54,961 nt of DNA from Chitinophagaceae bacterium (lineage in GTDB: Bacteria; Bacteroidota; Bacteroidia; Chitinophagales; Chitinophagaceae). The stretch spans positions 1 to 54,961 of the forward strand of contig CANBSW010000004.1 in the NCBI GenBank assembly GCA_947372235.1, read 5' to 3'. The number at the start of each line of letters is the position of its first letter. Position 1 is the first letter of the stretch. Below the pieces are notes generated by a model that had not been told where the DNA came from, ran no database searches, and saw only the letters and a list, made by a program, of their open reading frames with translations. Both the position numbers and the translations under genes were made by a program. Positions 16,411 to 25,939 of this stretch are shown here, piece after piece.

Positions 16411-17829
16411 ATGCAGATAGTTTGTACGGATAGAGAATTATTGATTTTTGAGAAAATAGCGGCTGCGGCTCAATCGCTGGAGGTGCCCTGTTACCTGATT
16501 GGAGGGTTTGTGCGCGATAAGATCATCGGAAGGCCCACAAAAGATGCTGATATCGTTTGTATGGGTGATGGAATTGAACTGGCCCATAGAGTGGCTGCAT
16601 CTTTTCAACCCAAACCCACGGTGGCGTATTTTAAAACTTTTGGAACGGCACAGATCAAGCTGGAAGATTTTGAAGTGGAGTTTGTTGGTGCAAGAAAAGA
16701 AAGTTACAGTCATCACAGCCGCAAGCCCGAAGTAGAACCCGGCAGTATAGAAGACGACCAGGATCGCCGCGATTTTACCATTAATGCGCTGGCCATCAGT
16801 TTGAATAAGGAAGATTTTGGCATGTTGATCGATCCGTTTAATGGGATGAAGGATATCGATGCCAAAACCATACAAACACCCTTGCCACCGCTGCAAACCT
16901 TTAGCGATGACCCTTTGCGGATGATGCGGGCCATACGTTTTGCCACGCAATTACATTTTACCATTGCCGAAGAAACTTTTCAGGCAATTAAGGATAATGC
17001 GCACCGTATCAAAATTGTTTCGCAGGAAAGGATCACGGATGAGTTGAATAAGATCATGCTAACAGACCAGCCCTCCATCGGTTGGGATCTGCTTTTCAGA
17101 TCGGGCTTGTTACACATCATCTTTCCACAAATGGTTGATCTGTATGGTGCCGAATATGTGGATGGAAAAGGGCATAAAGACAATTTCTACCATACCATCC
17201 AGGTGTTGGATAATATTGCTAAAAACACCGATGATCTCTGGCTACGCTGGGCTGCATTGCTGCACGATATAGGCAAACCCGCCACCAAAAAATTTGAAGA
17301 AGGTCATGGCTGGACATTTCACGGCCATGAAGTAGTAGGAGCGAGGATGGTACCCAAAATATTTACCCGCCTCAAACTGCCTTTGAATGAAAAAATGAAA
17401 CTGGTTCAAAAGCTGGTAATGCTGCATTTGCGGCCCATCAGTCTTACAAAAGAGAATATTACCGATAGTGCTATCAGGCGATTATTATTTGATGCTGGAG
17501 AAGATATAGAAAGTTTGATGATGCTGTGTAATGCAGATATCACCAGTAAAAATCCCAATAAAGTAAAGCGTTTCATGCAGAATTTTGAAATGGTGCATAA
17601 CCGTTTGCAGGAAGTGGAAGAAAGCGATAAGATCCGCAACTGGCAACCGCCTATTTCGGGTGAAATGATTATGGAAAAGTTTGGATTGAACCCCAGTAAA
17701 CCGGTAGGTTTGATAAAAGATGCAATAAGAGAAGCTATTCTGGATGGCATCATTCCCAACGATTTTGATGCCGCCTACCAGTTTATGCTCCAAAAAGCCG
17801 TTGAACTGAACTTGCAGGCGGTTGAATAA
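16411..17829 (+). CDS. cca: CCA tRNA nucleotidyltransferase with HD domain
   Basis: A 472-residue class II nucleotidyltransferase. The head domain has GGFVRD at 31-36 and the metal-binding DAD at 45-47. A long [11 protein letters not shown] stretch and [12 protein letters not shown] follow. The C-terminal part has an HD phosphohydrolase motif ([11 protein letters not shown]) and later His residues. It adds or repairs the 3' CCA of tRNAs using CTP and ATP. The HD part may have phosphatase activity. The promoter box ends five bases before the ATG. Confidence 0.96.
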   Translation: MQIVCTDRELLIFEKIAAAAQSLEVPCYLIGGFVRDKIIGRPTKDADIVCMGDGIELAHRVAASFQPKPTVAYFKTFGTAQIKLEDFEVEFVGARKESYSHHSRKPEVEPGSIEDDQDRRDFTINALAISLNKEDFGMLIDPFNGMKDIDAKTIQTPLPPLQTFSDDPLRMMRAIRFATQLHFTIAEETFQAIKDNAHRIKIVSQERITDELNKIMLTDQPSIGWDLLFRSGLLHIIFPQMVDLYGAEYVDGKGHKDNFYHTIQVLDNIAKNTDDLWLRWAALLHDIGKPATKKFEEGHGWTFHGHEVVGARMVPKIFTRLKLPLNEKMKLVQKLVMLHLRPISLTKENITDSAIRRLLFDAGEDIESLMMLCNADITSKNPNKVKRFMQNFEMVHNRLQEVEESDKIRNWQPPISGEMIMEKFGLNPSKPVGLIKDAIREAILDGIIPNDFDAAYQFMLQKAVELNLQAVE

Positions 17830-17833
17830 ATTG

Positions 17834-17841
17834 TATTTTTG
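17834..17841 (+). promoter_or_regulatory. Promoter -7 box between cca and the pRiA4b-like gene
   Basis: TATTTTTG matches TAnnTTTG and begins four bases after the cca stop codon. A transcript starting near 17847 would begin inside the first copy of the iterated word and run ~100 bases to the next ATG. Confidence 0.4.
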
Positions 17842-17846
17842 TGGAA

Positions 17847-17893
17847 AGTTGTAAGTGATAAGTAATAGGTTATAAGTTGTAAGTGATAAGTAA
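17847..17893 (+). repeat. Direct repeat of a 20-base word
   Basis: AAGTTGTAAGTGATAAGTAA occurs at 17847-17866 and exactly again at 17874-17893. The same word, less one base, recurs at 18514-18532 over the stop codon of the next gene. A decayed version lies at 32681-32707. Confidence 0.9.
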
Positions 17894-17945
17894 AAAACAT
17901 TTCAACCAATAAACCATTAAACCAATAAACAAATACCCCCACCGA

Positions 17946-18515
17946 ATGGCGATATTAAAATTCAGGATTTATTTAGAAGAAGATGATGCAGTATACAGGG
18001 ATATTGTGATTAAACATACCCAGAATTTTCAGGAGCTTCATTTTGCAATATTGAAAGCGTATGAATTTGATTCGAAACACAAAGCAACTTATTTCCGCAG
18101 CAATGATAACTGGCAGCGGGGAAGAGAGATCAGTTTTGAAAGATACGATAAGTCTTATGTGGTAGAACCTCTGATCATGGCTGATGTTACCATCGGTTCA
18201 GAGATCCGTGATACCAACCAGAAATTTGTGTACGAATATGATTTTGAAAAGCATTGGGTGTTTCTGGTGGAACTGATCAATGTAAGCAAGGAAGAAAGCA
18301 GTAAAACAATTTATCCATCTGTATCAAGAACGGAAGGCATTGGCCCGCAACAATACGGTACCAAAAGCTTACTGGGCGATAAGTTTGCCGACATAGAAGA
18401 AAAATACGATCTCGCCGAAGCCGCTGAAGGTTTTGGTACGGAAGGTGAAGATGGTGAAACGGAGACTGATTCAGAAGAAGAAAGTACAGAAGATACGCAG
18501 GAAGAAGAGTTTTAA
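17946..18515 (+). CDS. Plasmid pRiA4b ORF3-like family protein
   Basis: A 189-residue protein. The N-terminal ~130 residues (ILKFRIYLEEDDAVYRDIVI, then FQELHFAILKAYEFD and FRSNDNWQRGREI) match the pRiA4b ORF3-like fold. The last ~60 residues are very acidic and low in complexity (many E, D, T and S). The family is found both in mobile elements and in chromosomes. Its function is unknown. Nothing else here suggests a mobile element. Confidence 0.8.
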   Translation: MAILKFRIYLEEDDAVYRDIVIKHTQNFQELHFAILKAYEFDSKHKATYFRSNDNWQRGREISFERYDKSYVVEPLIMADVTIGSEIRDTNQKFVYEYDFEKHWVFLVELINVSKEESSKTIYPSVSRTEGIGPQQYGTKSLLGDKFADIEEKYDLAEAAEGFGTEGEDGETETDSEEESTEDTQEEEF

Positions 18516-18540
18516 GTTGTAAGTGATAAGTAGTAAGTAA
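18514..18540 (+). repeat. Third copy of the AAGTTGTAAGTGATAAGTA word
   Basis: The word begins inside the TAA stop codon of the preceding gene (stop at 18513-18515) and continues as TAGTAAGTAA. See 17847-17893. Confidence 0.8.
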
Positions 18541-18556
18541 GAAATCGAATAAGATG

Positions 18557-18588
18557 AAACCAACCGATTTTAGGTTGGTTTTGTTTTA
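18557..18588 (+). terminator. Intrinsic terminator after the pRiA4b-like gene
   Basis: AAACCAACC pairs with GGTTGGTTT around a GATTTTA loop and is followed by a T-rich tail (TTGTTTT). Confidence 0.75.
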
Positions 18589-18620
18589 AGAAGAAAAAAT
18601 AGTTCATTTAATAAAAGATT

Positions 18621-18671
18621 CCCCTCCTCCCAGGAGGGGACAATTTCAAACAACTTCGTTGTTTGAAATTG
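18621..18671. repeat. Tandem perfect hairpins ahead of miaA
   Basis: CCCCTCCT pairs with AGGAGGGG at 18621-18639 around CCC. Immediately after, CAATTTCAAACAAC pairs over 14 bases with GTTGTTTGAAATTG at 18641-18671 around TTC. A GGGGGAGG-type stretch follows. The CCCCTCC words resemble those in the composite element at 24981-25137. Confidence 0.85.
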
Positions 18672-18699
18672 GGGGAGGTAAAATGGGGTTAAACAAACC

Positions 18700-19590
18700 A
18701 TGAACACAATCATCATCATATCCGGCCCCACAGCCATAGGTAAAACAGCTCTAGCCATTGCAATTGCTAAAGAATTAGGAACAGAAATCATTTCTGCAGA
18801 TTCAAGACAATGCTACAAAGAAATGAAGATCGGTGTAGCACGCCCTTCCGATGAAGAACTGGCAGTAGTAAAACATTATTTCATCGCATCACATTCTGTA
18901 TCGGAAGAATTGAATGCGGGCAGTTTTGAAAAATATGCATTGGCAGCTGTGGATGAGATCTTTCAAAAACATACAACGGCTGTAATGGTGGGTGGCACAG
19001 GCTTATACATCAAAGCTTTTTGTGAAGGAATAGACCCGATGCCCGTTGTACCTGAAGAAATAAGAAAACAGGTGACAGATGGATATCAACAGAAAGGATT
19101 GATCTGGCTGCAGAAAGAACTGCAACAAAAAGACCCCGCATTCTGGGCAGTGGCAGAACAACAAAACCCACAACGTTTAATGCGTGCTTTGGAAGTTTTG
19201 TATGCTACCGGTCAATCGATCATGGTTTATCGAACTGCAAAGAAAACAGAAAGACCATTTCGCATTATAAAGATAGGATTGGAGCTGCCGAAAGAAGAAC
19301 TGCATAACCGTATTCATATTCGGGTAGACCAAATGATAAAAGATGGATTGGAAGAAGAAGTAAAATCATTACTTCCTTTCAGAAATCTGAATGCCTTGCA
19401 AACAGTGGGTTACAGAGAAATGTTTGAATTTATGGATGGCAATTGTACATTGGAAGAAGCGGTAGCCAATATCAAAACCAACACACGCCACTATGCAAAA
19501 AGGCAGATGACATGGTTTAAGAAAGACAATGAAATTAAATGGTTGCCTGCTACAATAGAAAGCCTGCCATTTATAAAGGAGTTATTATAG
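18700..19590 (+). CDS. miaA: tRNA dimethylallyltransferase
   Basis: A 296-residue protein of normal length. The P-loop GPTAIGKT is at residues ~8-15, followed by the substrate-binding ISADSRQCYKEMKIG with the catalytic Asp. VGGTGLYIKA and NPQRLMRALEV are further family motifs. It transfers a dimethylallyl group to A37 of tRNAs reading UNN codons (i6A). The start codon follows a spacer with two perfect hairpins. Confidence 0.96.
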   Translation: MNTIIIISGPTAIGKTALAIAIAKELGTEIISADSRQCYKEMKIGVARPSDEELAVVKHYFIASHSVSEELNAGSFEKYALAAVDEIFQKHTTAVMVGGTGLYIKAFCEGIDPMPVVPEEIRKQVTDGYQQKGLIWLQKELQQKDPAFWAVAEQQNPQRLMRALEVLYATGQSIMVYRTAKKTERPFRIIKIGLELPKEELHNRIHIRVDQMIKDGLEEEVKSLLPFRNLNALQTVGYREMFEFMDGNCTLEEAVANIKTNTRHYAKRQMTWFKKDNEIKWLPATIESLPFIKELL

Positions 19591-19642
19591 TTGATGAGTT
19601 GTCTACTAAAATTATGTAAGATTTTCAAAATTCGACATTAAA

Positions 19643-19696
19643 AACCGTGCCTCCGTGGGTCATTAAATTTTCTCACGGAGGCACAGAGGCACGGTT
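19643..19696. repeat. Fold-back of GAGGCAC-type words after miaA
   Basis: AACCGTGCCTCCGTG at 19643-19657 faces CACGGAGGCAC at 19674-19684, then AGAGGCACGGTT. The words match those of the hairpin at 50636-50699. It probably also acts as a terminator for the convergent genes. Confidence 0.8.
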
Positions 19697-19700
19697 AAAC

Positions 19701-20039
19701 CTATTTCAATTTTGCAGAAGTTTTTTTTGTAATTAGAAATGTATAGGCACATTGTAAAGCATCTTTAAACATTGTTTTTTTTACCTTGTCAAGATGCACA
19801 AAAGTAGCTCCCTGTTTACCCCAACTGCCCGGAACAGGGTAGAAGATACTTTCCTTTTCATACGCACAGAATACAGATTGATCGGTTAAAGAAAGTTTCA
19901 GCATTGCCCGTTGGTCTTTCTCTCTAAGCGTTGCAAATATTTTTTTCTTTACACGGAAAGAAGCCATATCAAAATGAGGTAATTCTTCAACATCAGGAAG
20001 GGATAATGCCAGTTGTCTGAATTCTTCCGTGCTGATCAT
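19701..20039 (-). CDS. MmcQ/YjbR family protein
   Basis: A 112-residue protein starting MISTEEFRQLALSLPDVEELPHFDMASFRVKKKIFATL, the standard opening of the MmcQ/YjbR fold. The C-terminal HLDKVKKTMFKDALQCAY helix completes it. The fold resembles a DNA-binding or CyaY-like domain, but no activity is established. It lies 11 bases after the FkbM methyltransferase gene on the same strand and is probably co-transcribed. Confidence 0.88.
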   Translation of the reverse strand: MISTEEFRQLALSLPDVEELPHFDMASFRVKKKIFATLREKDQRAMLKLSLTDQSVFCAYEKESIFYPVPGSWGKQGATFVHLDKVKKTMFKDALQCAYTFLITKKTSAKLK

Positions 20040-20050
20040 GTTTTAGCATT

Positions 20051-20782
20051 TTATTCGAAAATAAAATTATTGCAAAAGAAAGCACCGTTACCATGTGTCT
20101 GATGTTGTTCAAAATTAAATTGTTCTATTGGCAACCTTTTATCATCGTTAATAAAAGTAGCGGTATATCCTATATGGTTTAAGAAATGAAAGGTCTCCAT
20201 CATTTTATCACGGCCAACATAGCCTGCATCAATTTCTACAATGATCTTTGGTTTGTATTTTTGTAATGTATTGATCCCGCCTTTGAAAATATTGAGTTCA
20301 TTGCCCTCTACATCTATCTTTAAAAAATTGGGCTGAATATTGTGTGCGCTGCAATAATGATCCAGACTATCTGTGGCAACATTTTCAGTAAATCCAATAT
20401 CATCTCTTTCCCTGTCATTCACAATGGTAGCTCCCGGTGCAGAGGTTTTACTCATACTATTGGTGGGGATCAGTAAAGTGGCTTCTCCCTCTTTATCTGA
20501 TAACGCAATATGTTCTACCGTAACATTCTCCCAGTTAAAAAGTCTTTTTATTTTTTGATTGTACTTATATAAGATCGACTGAGGTTCAAATGCAATGATC
20601 TTTCCGGTTTTGCCGGTTAACCCAAGCATCATAAACAAATAGCCTCCTTTGTGGGCACCAATATCCAAAACAGTATCGCCTTTTTTTATGGCCTCATATA
20701 AATAAGCTACACCGCCTATATCATATTTGTTCTTATACTTATCTGCACGCAGTTTTAATTTGATCCGTTCTATCCATTTCAT
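20051..20782 (-). CDS. FkbM family methyltransferase
   Basis: A 243-residue methyltransferase. Motif I is TVLDIGAHKGGYLFM, then IIAFEPQSILY for SAM ribose binding. NFLKIDVEGNELNIFKGG and IIVEIDAG are the FkbM signatures. The family O-methylates sugars or polyketides. The acceptor here is unknown. It is the first gene of a probable two-gene unit with the YjbR-like gene. Confidence 0.9.
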   Translation of the reverse strand: MKWIERIKLKLRADKYKNKYDIGGVAYLYEAIKKGDTVLDIGAHKGGYLFMMLGLTGKTGKIIAFEPQSILYKYNQKIKRLFNWENVTVEHIALSDKEGEATLLIPTNSMSKTSAPGATIVNDRERDDIGFTENVATDSLDHYCSAHNIQPNFLKIDVEGNELNIFKGGINTLQKYKPKIIVEIDAGYVGRDKMMETFHFLNHIGYTATFINDDKRLPIEQFNFEQHQTHGNGAFFCNNFIFE

Positions 20783-20826
20783 AGTTTGGGAACAGGTAGG
20801 GACTTGTAACCTGAGGGAATAAAAGT

Positions 20827-20867
20827 AAACTGCTTTTCATTGGTTTCAAAATAATGAAAAGCAGTTT
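20827..20867. terminator. Bidirectional-looking terminator hairpin
   Basis: AAACTGCTTTTCATT pairs perfectly over 15 bases with AATGAAAAGCAGTTT around an 11-base loop. On the minus strand it follows the stop codon of the outer-membrane protein gene by 26 bases and runs into a T-rich tail. Confidence 0.8.
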
Positions 20868-20892
20868 ATAGTAATTATATAAAAGATACCGG

Positions 20893-22425
20893 TTAAAATT
20901 TAAACCCGAATGTCAGCATCACCGTGCCGCGACTTCCGCCCTGTTCTGCAAAAGTGTTGGGTTTGTCGTTTAAACGGTAGGCAAACTGGGCATCTTTGGT
21001 AAAAGTATGGGCGTAGGTAAGATCAATAAATATTCCGTGATCACGATAGCCTAAACCGCCGGTTGCGAGTATTCTGTTGGCACTGATAGTATCGTCGGCA
21101 TAGGGACTTCCATAATAAGCGCCACCTAAACGGAACATGATGGTATGCAGTTTTAATTCACCACCCAATCGGAAATTGATATTGCCTTTATAGCTTTCTT
21201 TGATCTGTGCATTTACGATGTCGTAATATGCTTTCAAAGCATCATTGTTTTTATCTGCCGCAGAAAAGCGGGCACCGCGGTAGTTCACATATTCCAGATC
21301 GGCACTGATGAAAGCCCTTTGTTTGCGGGTATCTACAATTTCTCTGAAAACATAACTGGCACTAATGATCGCTCTCCAGGGTGTGATCATATCATATTTT
21401 CTCACCCCATCATTACCACTATTCAAACTTGCGCTGGTTACCGTTCTTGTTCCTGCATAAGCTTCAGTATTGGCGGTTATGGAAGAGTTTACTCTGTCGG
21501 TATATCCCATAAACTGTGGGGTATGGAAAGCAAATCCAATACGCCAGTAATCCTGTGGCTTATAGATCACACCAATTTTTGCACCTATACCAATTCCTTT
21601 TGAAGAAAAAGATTCTTTGTATTCAAATGATTTGAATTCATTATTGGGATTATTAGTGGCATCTGTTTCACTATAGGTAAGCTCACGCCAGTAGTTAATG
21701 ATGGGGATGGTTAAACTTCCACCTATGTACATTTTGTCTTCCATATTACCGGCAAGTCCTAATGCGATTTCATGATACCCACCTCTTGTGCTGGCATCAT
21801 ACATTTGGTTTACGCCAGTTGAAATGGGTACAAGACTTTGAAAACCGGCAACTGAACCGCCCGGTCCGCGAACCGTATCAATTAAAAATGTTCTGAATGC
21901 AAGAGAAGAACCAAAAATATAATTATTGAGTGCGGCATTTGAATCTGCTCTGTCTTTAATTAACTCTTCAAGGTATTGCTCCGTAAAAGAGCTGAAATTG
22001 TTAAAGCCTTTAAATTGAACATGATTATTGTAATTAGCAACCTGGTTTACTGATAAAGCCACAGCACTGCTGGTCCATTTGCTGTTCTTGCCCGTATTCA
22101 CTCCTCCCAAAATAATACCGGAAGCACCGTAATTAAAATTGTTCTTATTATTGGCTGTATCCGTACCACGGTAATTGAATTTGTTTTTATTCATTCCAAA
22201 GCCAGGCGATAATACAAATTCATTGGTTTTAAAAAGACCAATACCGGCAGGGTTTACATGGTTAGCCGTAATATCACCTCCCAATGATCCCATTACACCT
22301 CCGGTGGCCATATTACGGGCTGTTCCATTTTGTGTGAACCAGGCGGTGCGTAAAGCCTCTTCGGGGGTTTGTGCAGATGAGATAAAGACAGTGAGTAAAA
22401 ATATACTGAGTATAAAATATTTCAT
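20893..22425 (-). CDS. FadL/PorV-like outer-membrane beta-barrel protein
   Basis: A 510-residue protein with a signal peptide (YFILSIFLLTVFISSAQ). The stretch SLGGDITANHVNPAGIGLFKTNEFVLSPGF is the OMPP1/FadL-like opening. The rest is a series of amphipathic strands ending in an aromatic residue (TVMLTFGFKF), as barrels for BamA assembly do. FadL-like barrels import hydrophobic compounds, and PorV-like members act in type IX secretion. I cannot separate these. A lipoprotein gene lies next to it upstream on the same strand. Confidence 0.82.
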   Translation of the reverse strand: MKYFILSIFLLTVFISSAQTPEEALRTAWFTQNGTARNMATGGVMGSLGGDITANHVNPAGIGLFKTNEFVLSPGFGMNKNKFNYRGTDTANNKNNFNYGASGIILGGVNTGKNSKWTSSAVALSVNQVANYNNHVQFKGFNNFSSFTEQYLEELIKDRADSNAALNNYIFGSSLAFRTFLIDTVRGPGGSVAGFQSLVPISTGVNQMYDASTRGGYHEIALGLAGNMEDKMYIGGSLTIPIINYWRELTYSETDATNNPNNEFKSFEYKESFSSKGIGIGAKIGVIYKPQDYWRIGFAFHTPQFMGYTDRVNSSITANTEAYAGTRTVTSASLNSGNDGVRKYDMITPWRAIISASYVFREIVDTRKQRAFISADLEYVNYRGARFSAADKNNDALKAYYDIVNAQIKESYKGNINFRLGGELKLHTIMFRLGGAYYGSPYADDTISANRILATGGLGYRDHGIFIDLTYAHTFTKDAQFAYRLNDKPNTFAEQGGSRGTVMLTFGFKF

Positions 22426-22510
22426 ACAAATGGTTTTGGGTATATGCGTATCCGTAAAGCAGGTGAACTGCTTTATCTGTTAATAGATATAAATATGTAA
22501 ATGGATAATT

Positions 22511-23278
22511 TTATCCTCCTCTGCCTCCACGACCTGTGCTGGTACTGGTTCCTGTACTTTGATATCCGCCACTGCTTCCACCGGCACTACTGCTTGTTGC
22601 AGGGGCCGGACTTGAGGAAGTAGTTGGAGTAGATGTGTAGGTTCTTACAGGCCTGTCGAAACTGGTTGCGGTATTATTATCTGCAGATCCTGTAAATACC
22701 CTTTTCAAAAGATTACCAAAACTGTTATTATTACTGCTCGGAACAAAAGCGCCGGTTTTAAGATCTTTATAACCGTAATTCGAATTGTTATATGTTTTGT
22801 TTTTGTAAGCAGTGATATTACTTCCTGCAGTATAGCCACCTCCGGTTTGTTTAGTTGGGGTAGTATAACTAATAACAGTGTAGTAAGGATTATTCCAGCC
22901 AATATTGCCATAGAAGCCCCTGTTACCATAACCGAATCCTGTATTCCAGCAAGGATTCCAGGTTGAATAGTTGTTATAAGATTTATAGTAAGAGCTGCTA
23001 AAATCATACCTGCTGTCGTACCAGTAATCATAATTATCAATCATTCCCCAACGGTAACGGTTGGCCACTTTCATTCTCAGATAGCGGTCATCCATACTGG
23101 AAACATATTCCTGGTATTGTTCATTTTCTTTTTTCTGAACCTCTTCTTCCTTTGCCGATGCAATCTCCCGCCCCGGTGAATAATACACATCATCCGGTGT
23201 TTGTCCTGCTTTAAAAGCAGTGGAACAGCTGGATAAAAGGCCAATGCTGATAACCGCTAAGAGTAAAGTGTGTTTCAT
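22511..23278 (-). CDS. Low-complexity lipoprotein
   Basis: A 255-residue protein with a lipoprotein signal peptide: ISIGLLSSCSTAF, Cys at ~18. Residues 70-150 are rich in Tyr, Asn, Gly and Trp (for example NTGFGYGNRGFYGNIGWNN). The C-terminal 60 residues are Ser/Thr/Ala/Gly-rich and end in GRGGRGG. No domain is recognisable. It lies 85 bases upstream of the FadL-like barrel gene on the same strand and could be its partner in the outer membrane. Confidence 0.8.
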   Translation of the reverse strand: MKHTLLLAVISIGLLSSCSTAFKAGQTPDDVYYSPGREIASAKEEEVQKKENEQYQEYVSSMDDRYLRMKVANRYRWGMIDNYDYWYDSRYDFSSSYYKSYNNYSTWNPCWNTGFGYGNRGFYGNIGWNNPYYTVISYTTPTKQTGGGYTAGSNITAYKNKTYNNSNYGYKDLKTGAFVPSSNNNSFGNLLKRVFTGSADNNTATSFDRPVRTYTSTPTTSSSPAPATSSSAGGSSGGYQSTGTSTSTGRGGRGG

Positions 23279-23316
23279 AACATCAGTTTTGAAAGGTTAG
23301 ATAAAGTGAAGTTACA

Positions 23317-23324
23317 TACATTTG
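23317..23324 (+). promoter_or_regulatory. Promoter -7 box for proS
   Basis: TACATTTG matches TAnnTTTG. The predicted leader is about 90 bases. It contains AAACGCT...AGCGTTT (23356-23393), a hairpin that may be regulatory. Confidence 0.5.
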
Positions 23325-23419
23325 CGATGCGTTAAGGCATCTTACAATAAAGTGACAAACGCTTTGCCAACTAACGTGTGTGAGCGTTTTTATTTGTTAA
23401 AGAAATCATAAAATAGAAA

Positions 23420-24898
23420 ATGGGAAAGGAAATTACTTCCAGAGAACAGGATTATTCGCAGTGGTATAACGACCTGGTAATAAAAGGAAATTTGGCAGAT
23501 TATAGTGCTGTGAGAGGTTGTATGGTGATTAAACCCTATGGCTTTGCCCTTTGGGAAAATATGCGGGATGTATTGGACAGGATGTTTAAAGACACCGGCC
23601 ACCAGAATGCGTATTTCCCTTTATTTGTTCCTAAAAGTTTATTTGAGGCGGAAGAGAAAAATGCGGAAGGATTTGCAAAGGAATGTGCAGTGGTAACGCA
23701 TTATCGTTTAAAAGCCGATCCCAATAACAAAGGAAAATTAATGGTTGATCCGGAAGCTAAACTGGAAGAAGAACTGGTTGTGCGTCCTACCAGTGAAGCT
23801 ATTATCTGGAACACTTATAAAGGATGGATACAATCATACCGTGATCTTCCTATTCTTGTTAACCAGTGGGCCAATGTGGTAAGATGGGAGATGAGAACCC
23901 GTTTGTTTTTACGCACGGCAGAATTTTTATGGCAGGAAGGTCATACTGCACACGCAACAGCCGCCGAAGCCATTGCAGAAACCAGACAGATGCTGGATGT
24001 ATATGCCGATTTTGTTGAGAACTGGATGGCATTGCCTGTGATTAAAGGCGTGAAAAGTCCGAACGAGCGCTTTGCCGGTGCAGAAGATACCTATTGCATA
24101 GAAGCGATGATGCAGGATGGAAAAGCCTTACAGGCCGGAACCTCCCATTTTCTCGGACAAAATTTTGCCAAAGCATTTGATGTTAAATTCAGCGATAAGG
24201 AAAACAAACTCGATTATGTATGGGCCACGAGTTGGGGCGTTAGTACAAGATTGATCGGTGCATTGGTAATGGCACATAGTGATGATGACGGATTAATTTT
24301 TCCTCCAAGAATTGCACCAATTCAGGTGGTGATTGTTCCTATTTATAAAGGCGATGAGCAGAAAACGCAGATAGATGAAAAAGTATTGGCGATTGTGAAG
24401 AACCTCAAAGCCATGGGTATTTCTGTAAAATATGATGATTCGGACAATGCCAGACCGGGATGGAAATTTGCCGAATATGAGTTGAAAGGAGTTCCTGTAA
24501 GAATGGCCATTGGGGCAAGGGATTTGCAGAATAATGTGGTTGAGATTGCACGCCGTGATACCAAAGAAAAGACAAGTGTGAGTATGGATGGTATTGAATC
24601 ATACATCAAAACATTGCTGGATACTATTCAAACCAGCATGTACAATAAAGCCAAACAGTTTCAGCAGGAAAAGATTTCCCAAACAGATTCTTGGGATGAG
24701 TTTATACAACTGCTCGATACCAAGGCCGGATTTATTTCGGCTCATTGGGATGGCACTGCGGAAACCGAAGACAAGATCAAAGAGCTCAGTAAAGCTACCA
24801 TACGTTGTATCCCCTTGAATAATCCGCTGGAGGATGGAAAGTGTATTCTTACCGGCAATCCATCTACGCAAAGGGTTTTGTTTGCAAGAGCGTACTAA
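23420..24898 (+). CDS. proS: Prolyl-tRNA synthetase, archaeal/eukaryotic type
   Basis: A 492-residue class II synthetase of the short form without the bacterial editing insertion. Motifs [14 protein letters not shown] ([15 protein letters not shown]), [36 protein letters not shown] and [14 protein letters not shown] are all present. The anticodon-binding domain follows near residue 290 ([14 protein letters not shown]). The C-terminal zinc-type domain carries single Cys residues (IRCIPL, GKCILTG) rather than a full cluster. It charges tRNA-Pro. The stop codon is followed at once by a large fold-back element. Confidence 0.97.
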   Translation: MGKEITSREQDYSQWYNDLVIKGNLADYSAVRGCMVIKPYGFALWENMRDVLDRMFKDTGHQNAYFPLFVPKSLFEAEEKNAEGFAKECAVVTHYRLKADPNNKGKLMVDPEAKLEEELVVRPTSEAIIWNTYKGWIQSYRDLPILVNQWANVVRWEMRTRLFLRTAEFLWQEGHTAHATAAEAIAETRQMLDVYADFVENWMALPVIKGVKSPNERFAGAEDTYCIEAMMQDGKALQAGTSHFLGQNFAKAFDVKFSDKENKLDYVWATSWGVSTRLIGALVMAHSDDDGLIFPPRIAPIQVVIVPIYKGDEQKTQIDEKVLAIVKNLKAMGISVKYDDSDNARPGWKFAEYELKGVPVRMAIGARDLQNNVVEIARRDTKEKTSVSMDGIESYIKTLLDTIQTSMYNKAKQFQQEKISQTDSWDEFIQLLDTKAGFISAHWDGTAETEDKIKELSKATIRCIPLNNPLEDGKCILTGNPSTQRVLFARAY

Positions 24899-24899
24899 A

Positions 24900-25203
24900 G
24901 AACAAAAGAACAGATGAATATTGAACAAGGAACAGATGAATGATGAAGTAAGTTAGAAGTACGATGAAGTATGAAAATAATTTCCCCTCTTTTGCGCAGC
25001 AAAGGAGGGGGGCCAAGCGGCTTAGCGATGGGTGGGGTGGTGAAGCGTTTGGATCTTATATTATTTATTAAACCACCCATTTACCACCCCTGATTATTTC
25101 TGGCGAAATAATCGGTCCCCTCCTTAGCAGGCGGGGAAATCTTGACAGCATTTCACTTCATCGTTCATTTGTTCCTTGTTCGATGTTCATCCGTTCAATA
25201 TTC
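24900..25203. repeat. Composite fold-back element between proS and truB
   Basis: The outer arms are ~49 bases each (24900-24949 and 25155-25203). They are nearly complementary, built from the word GAACAAGGAACAGATGAAT and GAATATTGAAC, and differ mostly by transitions. The inner part (24981-25137) has CCCCTCTTTTGC facing GCAAAGGAGGGG, then GATGGGTGGGGTGGT facing AACCACCCAT and ACCACCCC. A hairpin GATTATTTC-TGGC-GAAATAATC follows, then CCCCTCC again. I find no gene in its 304 bases. Confidence 0.85.
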
Positions 25204-25213
25204 AAAAAACATC

Positions 25214-25939
25214 ATGAAACAAAAACCAATACACCCTTCCATGCTTCCTTATCTCGAGGGTAAGGTTTTGTTATTTGATAAACCCATGGAGTGGACATCA
25301 TTCGATGTAGTTAGGAAGATCCGATACCTCACCAAAATTTCCAAAATAGGCCATGCTGGAACCCTGGACCCTTTAGCAACAGGTTTGTTGATTGTTTGTA
25401 CCGGAAAATTTACCAGGAAGATCAATGAATATATGGGTATGGAAAAAGAGTATACGGGTACCATTACATTGGGTGCCGTAACACCAACCTATGATCTGGA
25501 AAGTGAACCACAGGATCAAAAAGATATTTCACATCTTACCGAAGAACAGGTGCATGCTGCAACCGCACAATTTACCGGAGCGATCATGCAAACGCCGCCT
25601 ATACATTCAGCCATTAAACAGGCAGGCAAACCAGTATACCTTGCTGCAAGAAAAGGGATCGACGTTAAACTGGAGCCACGTCCAATTACCATTTATTCAT
25701 TTATCATTGAAAAAATTGAATGGCCGGTTATTTATTTTCGTGTGGTTTGTTCTACCGGAACTTATATCAGAAGTCTGGCCAATGATTTTGGTGCAGCCCT
25801 TGGTGTAGGGGGGTATATGAGTAGTTTGTGCAGAACCCGCATTGGTCAATTCAAAGTAGCAGATGCTACGCCTATGGTTGATTTTGAACAGGAGATCAAA
25901 AGAGTAACTTCCATATCAGAAGGGCAGGCCGATGCCTAA
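25214..25939 (+). CDS. truB: tRNA pseudouridine(55) synthase
   Basis: A 241-residue protein from MKQKPIHPSMLPYLEG. The catalytic Asp lies in HAGTLDPLATGLL, and the KEYTGTITLG and STGTYIRSLANDFG motifs follow. It isomerises U55 in the T loop of tRNAs. The frame extends 24 codons further upstream, but those are encoded in the arm of the fold-back repeat, so I start at 25214. The 3' end overlaps the convergent tamL gene by 24 bases. Confidence 0.95.
   Translation: MKQKPIHPSMLPYLEGKVLLFDKPMEWTSFDVVRKIRYLTKISKIGHAGTLDPLATGLLIVCTGKFTRKINEYMGMEKEYTGTITLGAVTPTYDLESEPQDQKDISHLTEEQVHAATAQFTGAIMQTPPIHSAIKQAGKPVYLAARKGIDVKLEPRPITIYSFIIEKIEWPVIYFRVVCSTGTYIRSLANDFGAALGVGGYMSSLCRTRIGQFKVADATPMVDFEQEIKRVTSISEGQADA

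Noticed and set aside
17834..17893. CRISPR array from the spaced 20-base repeat
   Set aside because: Only two exact copies with a 7-base gap, no spacers of uniform length and no cas gene.
17946..18515. Mobile element suggested by the pRiA4b ORF3-like gene
   Set aside because: The family also occurs as stand-alone chromosomal genes, and no transposase, integrase or terminal repeat is present.
24343..24928. Minus-strand frames over the end of proS
   Set aside because: They mirror the codon pattern of proS and have no promoter or motif.
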